Positions 22,614 to 34,179 of a stretch of DNA of 64,000 nt are shown here, piece by piece. This DNA is from Bimuria novae-zelandiae CBS 107.79 (taxonomy: Eukaryota; Ascomycota; Dothideomycetes; Pleosporales; Didymosphaeriaceae). Position 1 is the first letter of the stretch, and every line of letters starts with the position of its first letter. A program made the position numbers and the translations under genes. Location: contig ML976699.1 in the NCBI GenBank assembly GCA_010015655.1, forward strand, positions 186,001 through 250,000, written 5' to 3'. Under the pieces are notes generated by a model. It had not been told where the DNA came from and made no database searches. It saw nothing but the letters and a program-made list of their open reading frames with translations.

Positions 22614-23090
22614 GTGTCAGTGACTTTATCCACCTTCTTACTCTCAAGCCACAACTCACCAGCCTCTCTGCCTATAGCAGTTGTAGTCGAGAACTTCGCC
22701 GTGGAGCTCACACGCTGGTTCGCAGTCGGGGACCTCAGCGACGACGAAGTCGGAGACCTCGCCGTCGGGCTGGTCGTTATCGACGGCCGTCGAACGCCGC
22801 TGCTCGGCTGCATCTTCGCGCCAGGCGGCATCTTCAAGAACACCCTCGCGGGCGGGAATTGGCTGATTGGAGGCATGATCGAAGCGCCGCACTCTTTATC
22901 TGAGGAACTTGTTGCGATCGATCAACGAAGGGATGGAATAGCAGTGTCTCGACTTCATAGACGTCACACACACTCTGGAAGGCTCGGATGGATTGGATGG
23001 ATAAGTGGTCACGAAGATCGGGGCAGACGTGGGACTTTTGTAGATTTCACGAGGGTGGGTGTGACTAGGCTGTTTAGCTTCGATGTATGA
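22614..23090 (+). other. Unassigned ORF, 158 codons
   Basis: This plus-strand ORF overlaps a 163-codon ORF on the minus strand (22385-22876), so orientation is unclear. The plus reading has hydrophobic Gly-rich segments (LGCIFAPGGIFKNTLAGGNW) and the minus reading is Ser/Pro/Thr-rich, the usual look of an antisense shadow. I do not recognise a family for either. Confidence 0.25.
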
Positions 23091-23762
23091 CTGGGCTAGC
23101 GGCCGCATGGAAGGACGATCGTGGTGCTTGAGTGGTTTACGCTCACCACGGCGATCACCTGAGCAGGGCATGAGTGGCCGGCCCCAGACGGTCGCTGCAC
23201 TCCACCGCGGTCCGTTTACCGGACCGCCGATTTATTTTCGTTTTTACCTAACTCGCCGGGTCCGCAGGCAGGAGTTATACCTTCGAAGACGCGGTTGCCA
23301 GCTTTCACGAGCGGGTTTGCCGCTGGACCTCGGGTGTTGCTGTACCATTTGCCGAGGGCGAAGGGCGATTGGCGATTGGTGATTAATTTGCCGATTGCGT
23401 CTGCAGCCTATGCGAGTTATCTAGATTATGCTGTCGGGAGTGCTTCATGGTGACTGTTCGGGAGAACGAACGTCGTGATGCATGGGAGTGGCACGAGAGT
23501 GTCTGGATCCGGTGACTGTGGGGTTTTGGTGGAGACCATGCACCTCAGGACGGGTGCTAGCGCGGGTGGATCGTGCCATGATGAGTAACCAACAACTAAA
23601 TGCTCGTATTCTTGCCTCACATGTATTTGTGGATGCGCAGGCATACAATGCCTCTCAATGTGAAGCTTCTATCCTCGATTTGTGTTCTTGGCAAGACGAT
23701 TGCATGCATACTATTTGAAGAGGCTGCTGTAGCAGCTTCTGGGATGCATCCCTTCACCGCCG
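23091..23762. other. Intergenic, no gene recognised
   Basis: ORFs of 60-99 codons occur on both strands without motifs. No repeat or RNA gene is seen. It includes the 3' flank of the EthD-like gene. Confidence 0.4.
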
Positions 23763-24654
23763 TCATGGTGCGCCATTTTCTGCGTCCTCGACGAACTTCT
23801 TTTGTCCATGTGCACGTTGCAGCCTATAGGCGTGTGCCTCGTTTTGCTTTGCCTTCTCCAGCACCTCGTGTGCGTCGTGCTTGATCGTATATAGGGCGTC
23901 TGCGGTCGGTTCCGCGGAGAACTCATGGATCTGCATCCACGTCGGTGGTTCAGGAGCTGGCTCGTCGGTCGCTGGCGCGAGTCCTTTCAGGATGCGCGAC
24001 TGCGCGTTGGTCCGGGCGTACAGCAGTCTGAAGCGCAGCGAGCACAGGTAGTTGTCCAACTTGGAAACATTGTCCGCTTGCTGTGACTGCTTGAGCTTCG
24101 AGTGTTAGAGAGCTCACGAGAGACACACCTGATCGAAGAACGCCTTCACTTCGTCGTCGGTCGCGTCCGTCGCCGGCTCGATCTCAGATGTCGCGAGGTA
24201 TTTTCCTGAACCTGCACCATCTCAGCCCATGCATGATACGACCTGGTTTCTGCTCACCGGACCTACCTTTCTTACTATTTCCTCTTTGCCCAATTAGCGC
24301 ATAGTATCCAACGTCTGTATCCGCCATATCGTAGCAAATCCCTGTGCCCGGAAGCAAAGCACTCTTGACTCCAATGCCTTTGAATTCCTGGCCCTGAGTG
24401 AACGCCAAGTCGGGCATTGGGTAGAAAGCAAGATACGGTCGCGGGCATTCTGGTGTCGGCTTTCCATGATCTGGAGTCTTGTCGACGTGGAAATAGCGGA
24501 AGGCGTTGGGCATGCCAGAGGTCGAAACGATCTCAGCGATATGGTCATCGTCATACCAGTGCATGTATTGCGCTTCGGTAAGAGGGTTACTGGGCGAGGG
24601 ATTGATGGCAGCTTTCACGTAGAGGATGCCGGGACCTTTGATGGGTTCTGCCAT
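23763..24654 (-). CDS. EthD-like dimeric alpha/beta-barrel protein
   Basis: Exons 24654-24267, 24211-24129 and about 24086-23763 give about 264 residues. Intron 1 is 55 nt (GTAGGT...CAG) and splits a Gly codon. Intron 2 starts GTGTGT at 24128, has a CTAAC branch site and ends at one of three close AGs (24090, 24087 or 24081) that all keep the frame. The N-terminal half reads as an EthD-type ferredoxin-like domain: GPGILYVKAAI, then HWYDDDHIAEIVSTSGMPNAFRY, then PRPYLAFYPM. The second half repeats the pattern (SLRFRLLYAR, PTWMQIHEFS). Such proteins are common in filamentous fungi, often with unknown roles; some EthD-like members act in polyketide modification or monooxygenation. There is no signal peptide. 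The frame is intact. Confidence 0.75.
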
Positions 24655-26418
24655 GGTTGTGCCTGGTGCGCCTCGCAGTATCTTGGGACGAGAACTTTAG
24701 GGCTGTCAGAGCGATACTGCGAGTTTTGGAGCATCATCTTGCTAGTGGCTTCTTTGTTGGTAAGTAAGGTGTAAAAGGCGGATATGCGTTCCCGAAACAA
24801 CTCCAACCTAGACTTCGGAAGGAGCTCTAAAACTACCCCACCCTGACACCCCGCCATCTTCTGTCCTAGGCCGCCCGCCACGTGCTTCTTTTATGTTTGT
24901 GTATTGCCAGAGAACCTGCGGCTCGCAAAGCTGTCTTGCCCACCTCTAAAGTCATACCTGCGCGATCGAGTATGTACCATTACCGACACCTATCCCTTCG
25001 CTTAGCGTATGCCGTATTGCCTGTGTGTCTGAAGGCACTATTGTGGACGAAATAGCTGCCGAATGTATGATAGACGGCATGTTGCCTATAGCATTGAAGA
25101 GATATTCAGTTCGGGGCGCATCTCGAGGGTTTCCCAACGCGAGGGCCGGGACAAACTCTCTAGCCAGACGCTCCTCAATTATAGCACCGTATGATAAGTT
25201 CGATTGCGGATTGGAGACCGACTCGTGGGCGGGATGACGAATGACGAAGTAGGGAGCGAGCGGCTAGGCGATTAGAGGCTGTCTCGGAGCCTGTTCGTTG
25301 CGAGATGGTAAACAGCGGTCGGTTGCTCTATAACTGTTATCGTAGCGGTAGCGAAACATGTTCTAATAATGAGCTGTCCCTGTTCGTAGAGAGCTCTGCA
25401 ACAGAAGCGGACGGGCTAGAGACATGCGTACTTGTAAGCTTTGGCGGCAGGAAGAGCGCGGGCATGCCGCTCCTCACGTACGTAAAGCAGGCTGCCTGCG
25501 CCAGCGGCGACCGCAGAAGCACGCCGCCCGCAAGGCGAGACCAGCGCAGAGCTTTTGCAAAGCTAAATGGCCTAACGCCGCAGTCCTATCAACATTAGTA
25601 GGTAGGGGTAGCAGAGAAAGCGCATCGCACCGTGTCACAACGTCAAAACCAATACCCAACCGGCCAGCGTCTTCCTCAATGCACCGCCAGCGGCAGCGAC
25701 ACTAATGAAAAGAAAACCTCTCAATGCTGGCGACATTGTCCAGCAAAAATTGCGCCCGGAAGAATCACGCAAGGCAATTCTTGAACTTAGACCAGTCCCG
25801 CATTGTGCAATGCAGCTGATCCAAGCTAGTCCAAGAATTCTTGAGCTCCTAAGACTCGGACAAGGTAAGTATGAAAAAGAAAAGAAAGAAAATCAGAATT
25901 AGCGGCCTGGTATAAATATTTTTCCAGAGCTCGCTTAGTCTTGGCGCGCTAAAAGTCAGGTGACCTGGTTTAGTGGCGGAGATAAGCGCCTCGAGTGTGG
26001 AGTTGAGGTGGGAAAATTGGCAGACGTCGCTGAAGGAAAGGGACGAGAGCGAAATAAAGGCCGTGGAAGTACTGAGAGCTTATGTCTATTCATATCTTGC
26101 GAGTTATAGACGGAGAGGGCAGCCTAGGTCTCTAGAGACGAGTCGCTCTCATAAAGAGTTTTCAATCTAGCAAGAATCTCAATCAATATCCTCCACAGAA
26201 CACCGCGTACAATGCGATGCTGCTAGTATCGTAATAAGCATCAGGTCATTCAGCGCCGAGCGTACTCCCGCTGAACCATAAGCATTATCAGCTACCGTAG
26301 CTAATATTTGGGCAATGAAGAGGCCTCGACCAACCATCTGTGCCTTCCCTCGTGGATGGTCCCTCCATAACTGTGAAAGAAAGGCAGGCAGGACAAATCA
26401 TCATGATGAAGCATAACT
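24655..26418. other. Long gene-poor stretch before the transposon zone
   Basis: About 1.76 kb with only short ORFs (up to about 97 codons) lacking motifs. It contains the promoter of the EthD-like gene at its left end. Base composition falls towards the right as the AT-rich repeat zone is approached. Confidence 0.45.
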
Positions 26419-26458
26419 TATCCCCCGCATGGCCAACATCGCCCTGGCACGGGCCACA
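26419..26458 (+). repeat. Left terminal inverted repeat of the piggyBac-type element
   Basis: Pairs with 28716-28677 in inverted orientation with essentially full identity over about 39-40 bp. It is GC-rich and undamaged by RIP. Confidence 0.8.
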
Positions 26459-26574
26459 TCTTATTAGCCAATTAGATGCAAATACATCAAAACACTAAAT
26501 GTTTGTCGTCATGTAGGCAATTTTTGTTTGCCAGCTAAAACACGCCTTTTTTAAAAGCTTTTATATATATAACT

Positions 26575-28362
26575 ATGCCTAATTATACAGCGCTATTAAG
26601 TAACGATGCTAACTTTGTAAAATATATAAAGTATAGCCTAAAGGCAGGAGATTTGCCTAATTTACTTACTTAGCTACTACCCTTATGGTAACTGCTTAAA
26701 ATTAATAATCTATATACTTTTAGACGCGCTCTCTTACCTAACTATATAGATTTTAACTCTCCTATTACTTTGTTTAACTTGTTTTTTAATGCAGGCGTTG
26801 TTAATTAGATTGTATACTATATAAATTAGCATGCTAAAAAGCTTTAGGCTAACACGCCCTTAACGCCTAATCGCTATTAATAGAAACTTACCTCTCTAAG
26901 CGAGCTGTATACGTACTTTGCTATTATTATTTATATAGGTATCTACCGGGAGCCCTTGCTTGTTAAATACTAGTAGAAGCTTTATAGGACAGCGCCTTAG
27001 CATAAGATTAATTACTACATGTTAAAGGAGAGATGGCAGTAGCTTAATTACTACTTATACTATATAGAGGTTAACTAGAGCTTTAAGTCTCCCTTTAGCT
27101 AAGTATAGGATCTTTTAGAGACGCTTCGCGAGCGTAGCTTTAAGTACTAGGTGCCTAGCGTACACCTTTACGTTAATAAGGTAATTGCGAGATTTACAGG
27201 CCGCGTAAGTAAAGTTATAATAATAAAAATAAAGCCTGCGCCTAAAGGCTTTAAGATCTAGTGCTTAGCTAATAATAAAGTAATTCTAAACTAGTTATTT
27301 TATGCTAGAGGGCAAGGGCCTGTTAACTTACTTAACTTACCTGCTAACGCGCTAGCTTTTACTCTTATAGAGTTAGTTCCTATTACTCTTGTACTCGCCG
27401 TAAACGCTGTCGGCCAGCGCCTCTTTTCGCCAAATCTCTATATTGTGTGGGACAATAATCTCTTTAACACTATCCTTATACTTAAATACTTTAGATCTAA
27501 AGGCGTAGGCTGCGCTGGGATAGTCCGCACAATAAAGATAATAATAGAGGAGATTTTTAAGGCGATAGTAAAGGTAGAATTATAGGTAGAAGCGCTAGCT
27601 ATTAGCACTTATACATAGGCAAAGCTCTTAAAGGAGCGCCTTAATAGTAACCTAATAAAACTTAAAATACACTATACGCGCAAGCTAGAGTAGGGAGATA
27701 CTTACTAGGCGCTCTTGCAGAGTTGGCAGGTGCTTTAGGCAGCTTAGAGAGACAACTAGGTTGTTCTTTTTGCCAGTACTATCGCTAAGCGTAAGTACTT
27801 TGCCCTTAACACCATGCTAATGCTCCGCTGACGATAGTTGCTATAAGTAACTTAAGTTATTATAAAGCTCCGCCGACGCTTTAAGATAGCTCTAAATAAT
27901 AAAAAACTTTTTAAAAAAGCCTTTAGCAGCGAGCCTTTTAAGTTACTAAGTATTCCTTAGATAATAGATAATTATAATTACTATAAGAGCGAGGTTAATT
28001 GCTTTAACTAAATAAAAAGCTACTACTCTATTTAGTAGGTCTGCTACCGTACCTGGCGCCCGCTTTGGTACTTTCTGCTAGATCTAACGCTTAATAATTA
28101 TTACAGGCTCTCCTCGTACTCCTCTCGCAACTCCGCCAAACGCTCTGGCTATAAGAAGTTCCTATATAAGCTTATTAAACAGCTCTTTGAGCGAGGTGGC
28201 CGCCCTACTCGAGGCTCAAACAAGCGTGAGCGACCTGACGACGTACTCGCCAGCGGAGAGGGCAACTTCGGCAGCTTACATACATCTACAAAGCTATTTA
28301 CAGAGGGCAAAAGCTGTGTTAATTATGCGATAGCTAGACGTATAACTAATAAGAAGCTCTAA
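26575..28362 (+). pseudogene. piggyBac-family transposase, 595-codon frame with RIP stops
   Basis: From ATG 26575 to TAA 28360-28362 there are exactly 595 codons in one frame, with no frameshift. Many in-frame TAG/TAA codons arise where RIP turns CAG, CAA or TGG into stops. Family motifs survive: the fungal GFKIWCLANN block, ARGQGPVNLLNL, VWDNNLFN with the catalytic-type Asp at codon 293, GCAGIVRT, and near the end IIDNYNYYKSEV...SYYS...TWRPLWYFLLDL, the dimer-side region of these transposases. It cannot make active protein. Related sequence is known as DDE_Tnp_1_7 (PGBD-like). Confidence 0.8.
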
Positions 28363-28716
28363 TCCTAAATACCTCTAGCATAAGTTATAGGCAATATAAA
28401 GTTATTTTATAGCTCTTAACGCCCACCGCGTACTTATTATAGCTATACGCTTTGCTAGCTACCTTTATATAGGCTAGAAGTTAATGCTAAGTACTAGGTA
28501 GAGCACCTCCGCCGGCATTAAATAATTAGGTTAACGGATACAAAAGTAAGCTTAACTATTATGTAAACCTATCTTAAAGCCCTTAGAGATGCAAAATCTA
28601 TGCGAAGTTACCCTATAGAGGCATAATTCTTGGTGTTCTGCCAGGTCGGAGCAATTCATCCGATTGGCCCTCAAATGGTGGCCCGTGCCAGGGCGATGTT
28701 GGCCATGCGGGGGATA

Positions 28717-28910
28717 GAATGCTGCTGACATTTCCATTTGACGCTAACCACTCGCGGAGTCACCACATCGCATTGCATTGCGCGTTCCCCAAGACCCGGC
28801 GTTGCTCCGCCACCAGCCCACATACGCGAGAGGCTCAGGAACGAGGATCATGAAGCCCAGATCAGCAGTAGGCACGCCAGTTTGAGACGCGCATTCGTAT
28901 CAGATTTTTG
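28717..28910. other. Ordinary DNA between two transposons
   Basis: About 190 bp with normal CpA/TpG content, lying between the piggyBac right end and the mariner left end. No gene is seen. Confidence 0.5.
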
Positions 28911-28912
28911 TA

Positions 28913-30655
28913 CAAAGGGTAATCTCAATAAAGTCGGCCGTCACGTGCAGCAGGGATTCCTGCAGGGGTAGCAACTTCAAAAGTCGCGCATCTTGATTCC
29001 ATCTAAAGTATAAGCAAATACACCCAAATAAGATGTTCTAATTATGCTGTAAAGTTGTTCTGGCCACCTGCGTCCTCGCAGAGCTCTGCAACGGGCATAA
29101 AGTAGGTAGGATGAAGCTTTTCGGCCATATACTGCCTGAGTGTCTCATCACCTTGCCAGACCTCCTTTATGTACTGTTCCGCAACCCTTTTGGCCCCCCT
29201 AAAAACTGAAAAGCAATCCGAAACTGCCAAAAAACCTTCTAGACGCCCAAAACAGCGCTCAATTGGGTGTAAGTCGGGTGAATTAGGAGGCTAAGGGCCA
29301 AACTTGATTCCTAGAGCTTTAATTTCTAGCTAGTAGTACTAGAGACCTAGTAAGTATAGGCAAACGTTATCTTAAATTAAATAAATAGCTATACCTAGGT
29401 TATTATCGCGTATAGCGTAGTAATAAAGGAATAGGTGTTTCTTAAGTATGTTCTTTGCGTACTAGATGCCGTTCATGCCCTTCCCTCCGTTATATACAAA
29501 CTCCTCTATTTTAAAGAACTTTTTAATAGTAAGATGTTTCTTAATACCTGCGCGAAGAGCTCCACCCTTTTTACTAGTAGCCTTATTAGTAGCTTAGCGT
29601 TAACTATTATTATAGGTAATATTATAATTAATTTCCTATAGTTACTACTTTTTATTAGTGCTAGTAATAGTCGCGCGAGAGCGTTTAACCTTAAAAGCCT
29701 CCTTTACTATATTATTTATATAGGAGACGCGTTATATAAGGTCTTTATAGCTCTTATTATTATCCTAAGCCTAAATAACGTAAGGGCGTTAATAGGAGTA
29801 AGTAGTATTAGTTAAAGTAGCAGCGTAGATTATAAAACTAAATTTAGGTAGCGTTGCAGGTAATACGTAGACGTTACTATCTTATCTAACTAGTCTTAAA
29901 ATCCTTTACTTTCCGCCACGTATATTGCTCCTACTAATAGACTTAGAGGTCTTATTATAGCAGACGAATATAATGCGTAAAAAGTGTAGGTTATATTTAG
30001 CCTTAAGCTAGGCATAGTACTATAGTTACTAGTCCTTATTATTACTACTAAGCGCTAGTTTTTTAGGTTATATTTTATAAGTTATTACGTATAGGTGCTG
30101 CTTGTCGCGGTGCTCCCTAGTAATATTATAGACTATATTCTTACTAAGTGTGATGCTAGCTTTTGCGTAGAGGTCTCTAACAGCGTCATGCACCTAGTAG
30201 GTGCCATATACAATAATGTTATGCCGTAGTCTTACGCTCAGCGTAGAGCCATCGCGTACCTTTACAGGTCTGTCAGGAGGAGACTGCTTAACTATAGGTG
30301 TTGTAGCTAGTAATTCCTGTAGTAAGTCGCCCTTTGCGGCGCCTTTAACGCGTTAAAATACCTTACTACAGGCGTAGTTAGTTATACCTAAATTAGTAGC
30401 GATTTCTGGGAAAGTGAGGTTGTATTTTGTCTTAAGAACGACGATAGCAGCTAGCTAGGCTTCTAAAAGTAATTAAGAGCTTTTTTTTAGCAGGATTTAA
30501 AGCTATATTAAGTAAGAAACGTAAGGTTAAAGTGTAGGTGTTAACGCTCTACAGAGCTCTTAGAGGCTCGGAGGCTCGGAGACTCTGTTCTACTAGTAAC
30601 GCGCTAGCTTCTTGGCAAGTCACATGACAGCCGACTTTATTGAGATTACCCTTTG
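28913..30655 (-). mobile_element. Tc1/mariner transposon copy M1
   Basis: 1,743 bp flanked by TA at 28911-28912 and 30656-30657, the target duplication of this superfamily. The terminal inverted repeats of about 35 bp begin CAAAGGGTAATCTCAATAAA at both ends, with two mismatches further in. The transposase is on the minus strand. The first 380 bp (28913 to about 29290) are not RIP-damaged, while the rest is heavily damaged. A second partial copy (M2) starts at 58485. Confidence 0.9.
29042..30500 (-). pseudogene. Tc1/mariner transposase with RIP stops
   Basis: The minus-strand frame ends with TAA at 29042. The undamaged C-terminal part includes PPNSPDLHPIE (29255-29293), the hallmark around the last catalytic acid of Tc1/mariner DDE transposases. 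Upstream, IQDN and helix-turn-helix-like text with GRPVKVRDG can be read with many TAG/TAA interruptions, better seen in copy M2. The start is not fixed because the 5' part is damaged. Confidence 0.8.
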
Positions 30656-30823
30656 TATCATCCGCCAGTTCCCGATGACGACAATAAGTGGGTGTTCGTC
30701 CTTGCCTCGTTTGTTCTTTCAATACCAAACCGACGCCCCGCCAGCGTTCGAATATAGTACACTCGCTTGGAGACACATACTGGCCTTTGATACCTCACTT
30801 ACTGTCGTTTGAGAAGTTACATC

Positions 30824-31404
30824 ATGTACATCACATATCTATGCGCCGCTGCGCTGAGTGCCACGGTATCCGCCGACTTCATGGTCTACACCGACCCACC
30901 TATCCCAACGAGCGCGATTCCTGCCACAGCTGTACGCTCTTCCATATCCTTGTTCTCTTGCAATGTCTAACACCCCCACAGGACAGCGCCTGGACGACTT
31001 CCGTCTTCCTCAACGCGCGCCTCGCGTGGGGTCAGTTCACCTCGGCTCAAGGAAGCACGTACGAGTCCTCCGTCTCCTCTGCCGCCTCCGAAGTACGCGC
31101 CTTCGCCTCTTCGCATTCCAACTACAGCATTCCGGCAGAAGTGACCGACGACGCCGCCGAAACCACCTTCTTCAGCAAGCCGGATTGGTACGATGCGCTA
31201 CCGACGGGCGTGAGGCAGTTCAAGGAACAACAGGTCAGCGACCAGTTCAGTATCGTGAGGAGCATCATCGCGGACGATACGACAACAGGTGCGAGTAGTG
31301 CGACAGGCACAGGGAGCCCGGGAGCGGCGGCACCGACACCGAAGGCGGGGTTGGGCGTGGGCTTTGGAGCCATGGGGGCGGTCGCTGCTGGACTTTTCCT
31401 GTAA
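30824..31404 (+). CDS. Small secreted GPI-anchored protein, function unknown
   Basis: Exons 30824-30931 and 30982-31404 encode 176 residues. The 50-nt intron (GTACGC...CTAAC...CACAG) is phase 0. The N-terminus MYITYLCAAALSATVSA is a signal peptide. The middle is Ser/Ala/Thr-rich with one predicted helical Asp/Glu-rich stretch. The C-terminus has a Gly/Ser/Ala/Pro-rich spacer and then a hydrophobic tail (GAMGAVAAGLFL), as for GPI attachment. It would sit on the plasma membrane or wall. Fungal proteins of this kind are often lineage-specific, and I recognise no named family. It lies in normal-composition DNA between the mariner copy and the retrotransposon nest. Confidence 0.75.
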
Positions 31405-31786
31405 AAAGTACGTCGTGACACTGGGACGTGGGTTAACATGATAGAGCGGACATTATAGAAGGACACTGCATATCTGGGCGCGATCAAGAGAGGGCAGCCG
31501 GCGCCCGCGGCGTTGCGCAGATTGACGAAGACAGCAAGCATGACTAGATGCTCACGAGAACGGTGTCAAAGCTACATCGTCTACGATATATGAATCACAA
31601 ATCACATTGTACGACTTGGCTTATGCTCAATGAATCCCACTCGAGCTAGATCCAGGACCAGGTGGAGAGTCATCGACCCCGAAGCAGTACTATAAAAGCC
31701 CACCAGGGAGGTTCTTTGCACTTAGACTTCCTTGCAGAACTTACAGAGCAGCTAGCATACATCGAGCTACAGCATTATCTTCCCAA

Positions 31787-32959
31787 ATGAACATCGATAT
31801 CAACACTATGAGCACACCCCGAAGCATCGAGGATTTGGCCGAACAGGAGCCTCCAAATGAGGTGTCTTGGTTTCTCGACGAAGCGGAACCACGAACCCAA
31901 GAGACTCGGGAGGGTGGCACAAGAAGCTCGAAGAAGAGCACCGTATGGGCTCGGACTTCCCTGGAGAAGATCCGCAAAAAGTGATCCAGTGGCTTCACGC
32001 CGCCGTGAAAGCGGCCCCTCCCAATCGCGCACAGGAACAAATCCTGAACGCTTTATACGCAGATCAAGAGCCTGATTACAAGGAATTGGCACGCAGAATC
32101 TGGAAAGGGAAACAGCGAGACGACGAGGTCGAGGCAGCTGACCGACAACATCAGCACAATGATAGTCGCCGGGATCTTGAATACGACTTCAATCAAATTA
32201 TCGGACCCAGCCCCGACGCGGAAGAATCTCCACCACAAAATGAAGACCGTCAAAAATCTCCTGCACCAAACAAAGACCCTGATGATTGGAAAATAGGACC
32301 GTCTACTCAGGACAAGGTCGAGAATCACGACAACAAAATTCCAATCAAAATAGAATTTGTCGGGTCAATGGGCATTCCAGCAGCACTTTGTGCCTATGAA
32401 CCACAATCCTAAATTTTCATTCTAGGTCCAAGAGGTCAACCGTTGCAAATGTTGATCCGGCTAAATTGAATTACGTTTGTTTACGAAGCTTAGTCGGTGT
32501 TGCTCGCATCATTCCAACACAAAATAAGCTTCTGGCGGCAGGGCGTGCTCTCCGAGCCGCGTTTAATGAACACGTCCAAGAAGCAGAATCGAATTGTCAA
32601 GATCGGGAGGTAACTCGCCTAGCCACAATTGTACTAAATCCCACTCCTGGAGCTATTAACAATAAATTCGGATACGGGTGCGGAAGGGATACTTAGCTGC
32701 CGTGGCAGGATCCATCCAATCTTTAGCGTGTCACGCCTGCGCGACCATTGAAGACCTTGACCGCGATAGATCGAGATGGATATGCGGTGTGTACATTGGG
32801 ACCAAGGTAAAACACAAGGACGGTAACGCATATCTCATTTCGATCAATAACCCACTAGCGGAGTGCAGAGGCTGCAACCTCCACAAAGACGCCGTCTTCC
32901 AGGGCAAGCCCTACACAGGCTCCTACAGAGAGAAAAATGAGTTTGTTTTCGTCATATGA
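31787..32959 (+). pseudogene. Broken hypothetical gene
   Basis: Protein-like plus-strand frames follow one another. 31787-31984 begins MNIDINTMSTPRSIEDLAEQ, then shifts near 31908-31915 into the frame of 31867-32412, which contains KVIQWLHAAVKAAPPNRAQE and an acidic Pro-rich tail. 32420-32696 and, after another shift near 32680, 32678-32959 continue, ending NEFVFVI. A possible intron could join the second and third parts (GTCAAT near 32367 to TAG near 32428), but the other shifts have no credible intron. I recognise no family. It is likely a decayed gene; a multi-intron gene with unusual sites is the alternative. Confidence 0.35.
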
Positions 32960-34179
32960 GAGCCTGCAGACGACGCGGAGACGGTGCTATCAGGTAAGGC
33001 ATGGCTTATTTCTTATTGTTCCAGCTCCTGGATTGATTTCTCATTTTCATTTTTGACTTATCTTGCATGCAACTACTAGATAAATTGATTACGGACTTAT
33101 TTGTTGCGAGACGACTTAATTGAGCTTCTGAAACTAGGTGTGATACCATTACATGTATTGCTTACAAGACTCACGCAGGAGATAACATGGCCCAGATGAT
33201 TCGCGGCGAGCGACAACGTGTTATGACTCTGAAAGCATACGGCTAGAACTGCGACCTCAATTAACATGCTTACTTGCAATGCGTTGGCTCATATGTACAT
33301 ATGTACGATTCTTTAAACCGAGGCGCGAGTTACCTTCAGGCTCACGACTCGGAAAACAACGGGCTTGTGAGCAAGCTCTGCAAAACATACACAGTATACT
33401 CATCCCCTATGCGAAAGGCCTGTTCTGACTCCATGGACCTCTCCTTCAACACTTTCCTGGTCATACACACAACCGGCATCAAATATTACTCATTCTCAAT
33501 ACCCAGCGCCCTACCCTCCCGCTATGCCTCCATCACCCTTTCAATACCCCGAGCCCCGCTACGTCAGCTCACTCTGCAAGTTCTTTACCTGTTATCAATG
33601 TGAGTCCTACCATTTCTACCTCGCCACACGCCTTTTCATAGTATTAGTACTGTAGGCAGGCAGGCATATAAGGTCAACAAGCTGTATTGCTATCTGTAGA
33701 AAAGAGTGTAGTGAGGAGTCTATCTAGGAAGGAAGGAGTGGGCGAGAGCTTTATCTTGAAGTCAGTGGTTCGTGCACCTAGATGGAACCTTCTACACACA
33801 CCACCTCTGACGTAAGTCACGTGGCTACAAGTACTCACACATAGGGGCAGACAGAGCCATGAAAGGTCGCTATATACACCACGGTCCGTATGATAAAGAT
33901 AAAATGAATGACAAAACCATGAGTGATCTGGTTTGCATGAATAATCATAGTCTATATTGTCTGCTACACCAACGGCCTCTGTTACTGCACACACCTTCGT
34001 CCACCAACATGCCCTACCGTAGCACCTACCAGCGCTTTAAACGTACAGTACTACTCCACGTACAGTACGACCCGTAGGGTGAATTGAGCCGTAGGGACGT
34101 ACGGGCACCTCGACCCGTACAAGGCACCGTCCGTAGCAATTTTCGAAACCGTACTTACAGGTATACAGTACTACGTTAG
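32960..34179. other. Gene-poor flank of the retrotransposon nest
   Basis: About 1.2 kb. An ORF at 33274-33603 (+, 109 codons) has no motif. From 34045 to 34175 short palindromic words built on CGTAC and CCGTAGGG recur. Normal composition ends abruptly near 34150-34190, where TpA-rich RIP-type sequence begins. Confidence 0.45.

Larger units (their letters stand above)
26419..28716 (+). mobile_element. piggyBac-type DNA transposon, RIP-damaged
   Basis: About 2.3 kb, bounded by inverted copies of a roughly 40-bp GC-rich sequence: 26419-26458 on plus and 28716-28677 on minus. The copies start TATCCCCCGCATGG and match almost perfectly. Between them lies a transposase frame of the piggyBac type. 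A TTAA target duplication, expected for this superfamily, is not visible at the ends as I place them: the left flank reads TTAT and the right ATAG. The true ends may therefore be slightly elsewhere or altered. The interior is strongly depleted in CpA/TpG, but roughly the outer 120-150 bp on each side are not. Confidence 0.8.

Noticed and set aside
22385..22876. 163-codon minus ORF as a real gene
   Set aside because: Its Ser/Pro/Thr/Arg composition resembles an antisense shadow. The plus ORF is no better supported, so only a low-confidence entry was kept for the plus strand.
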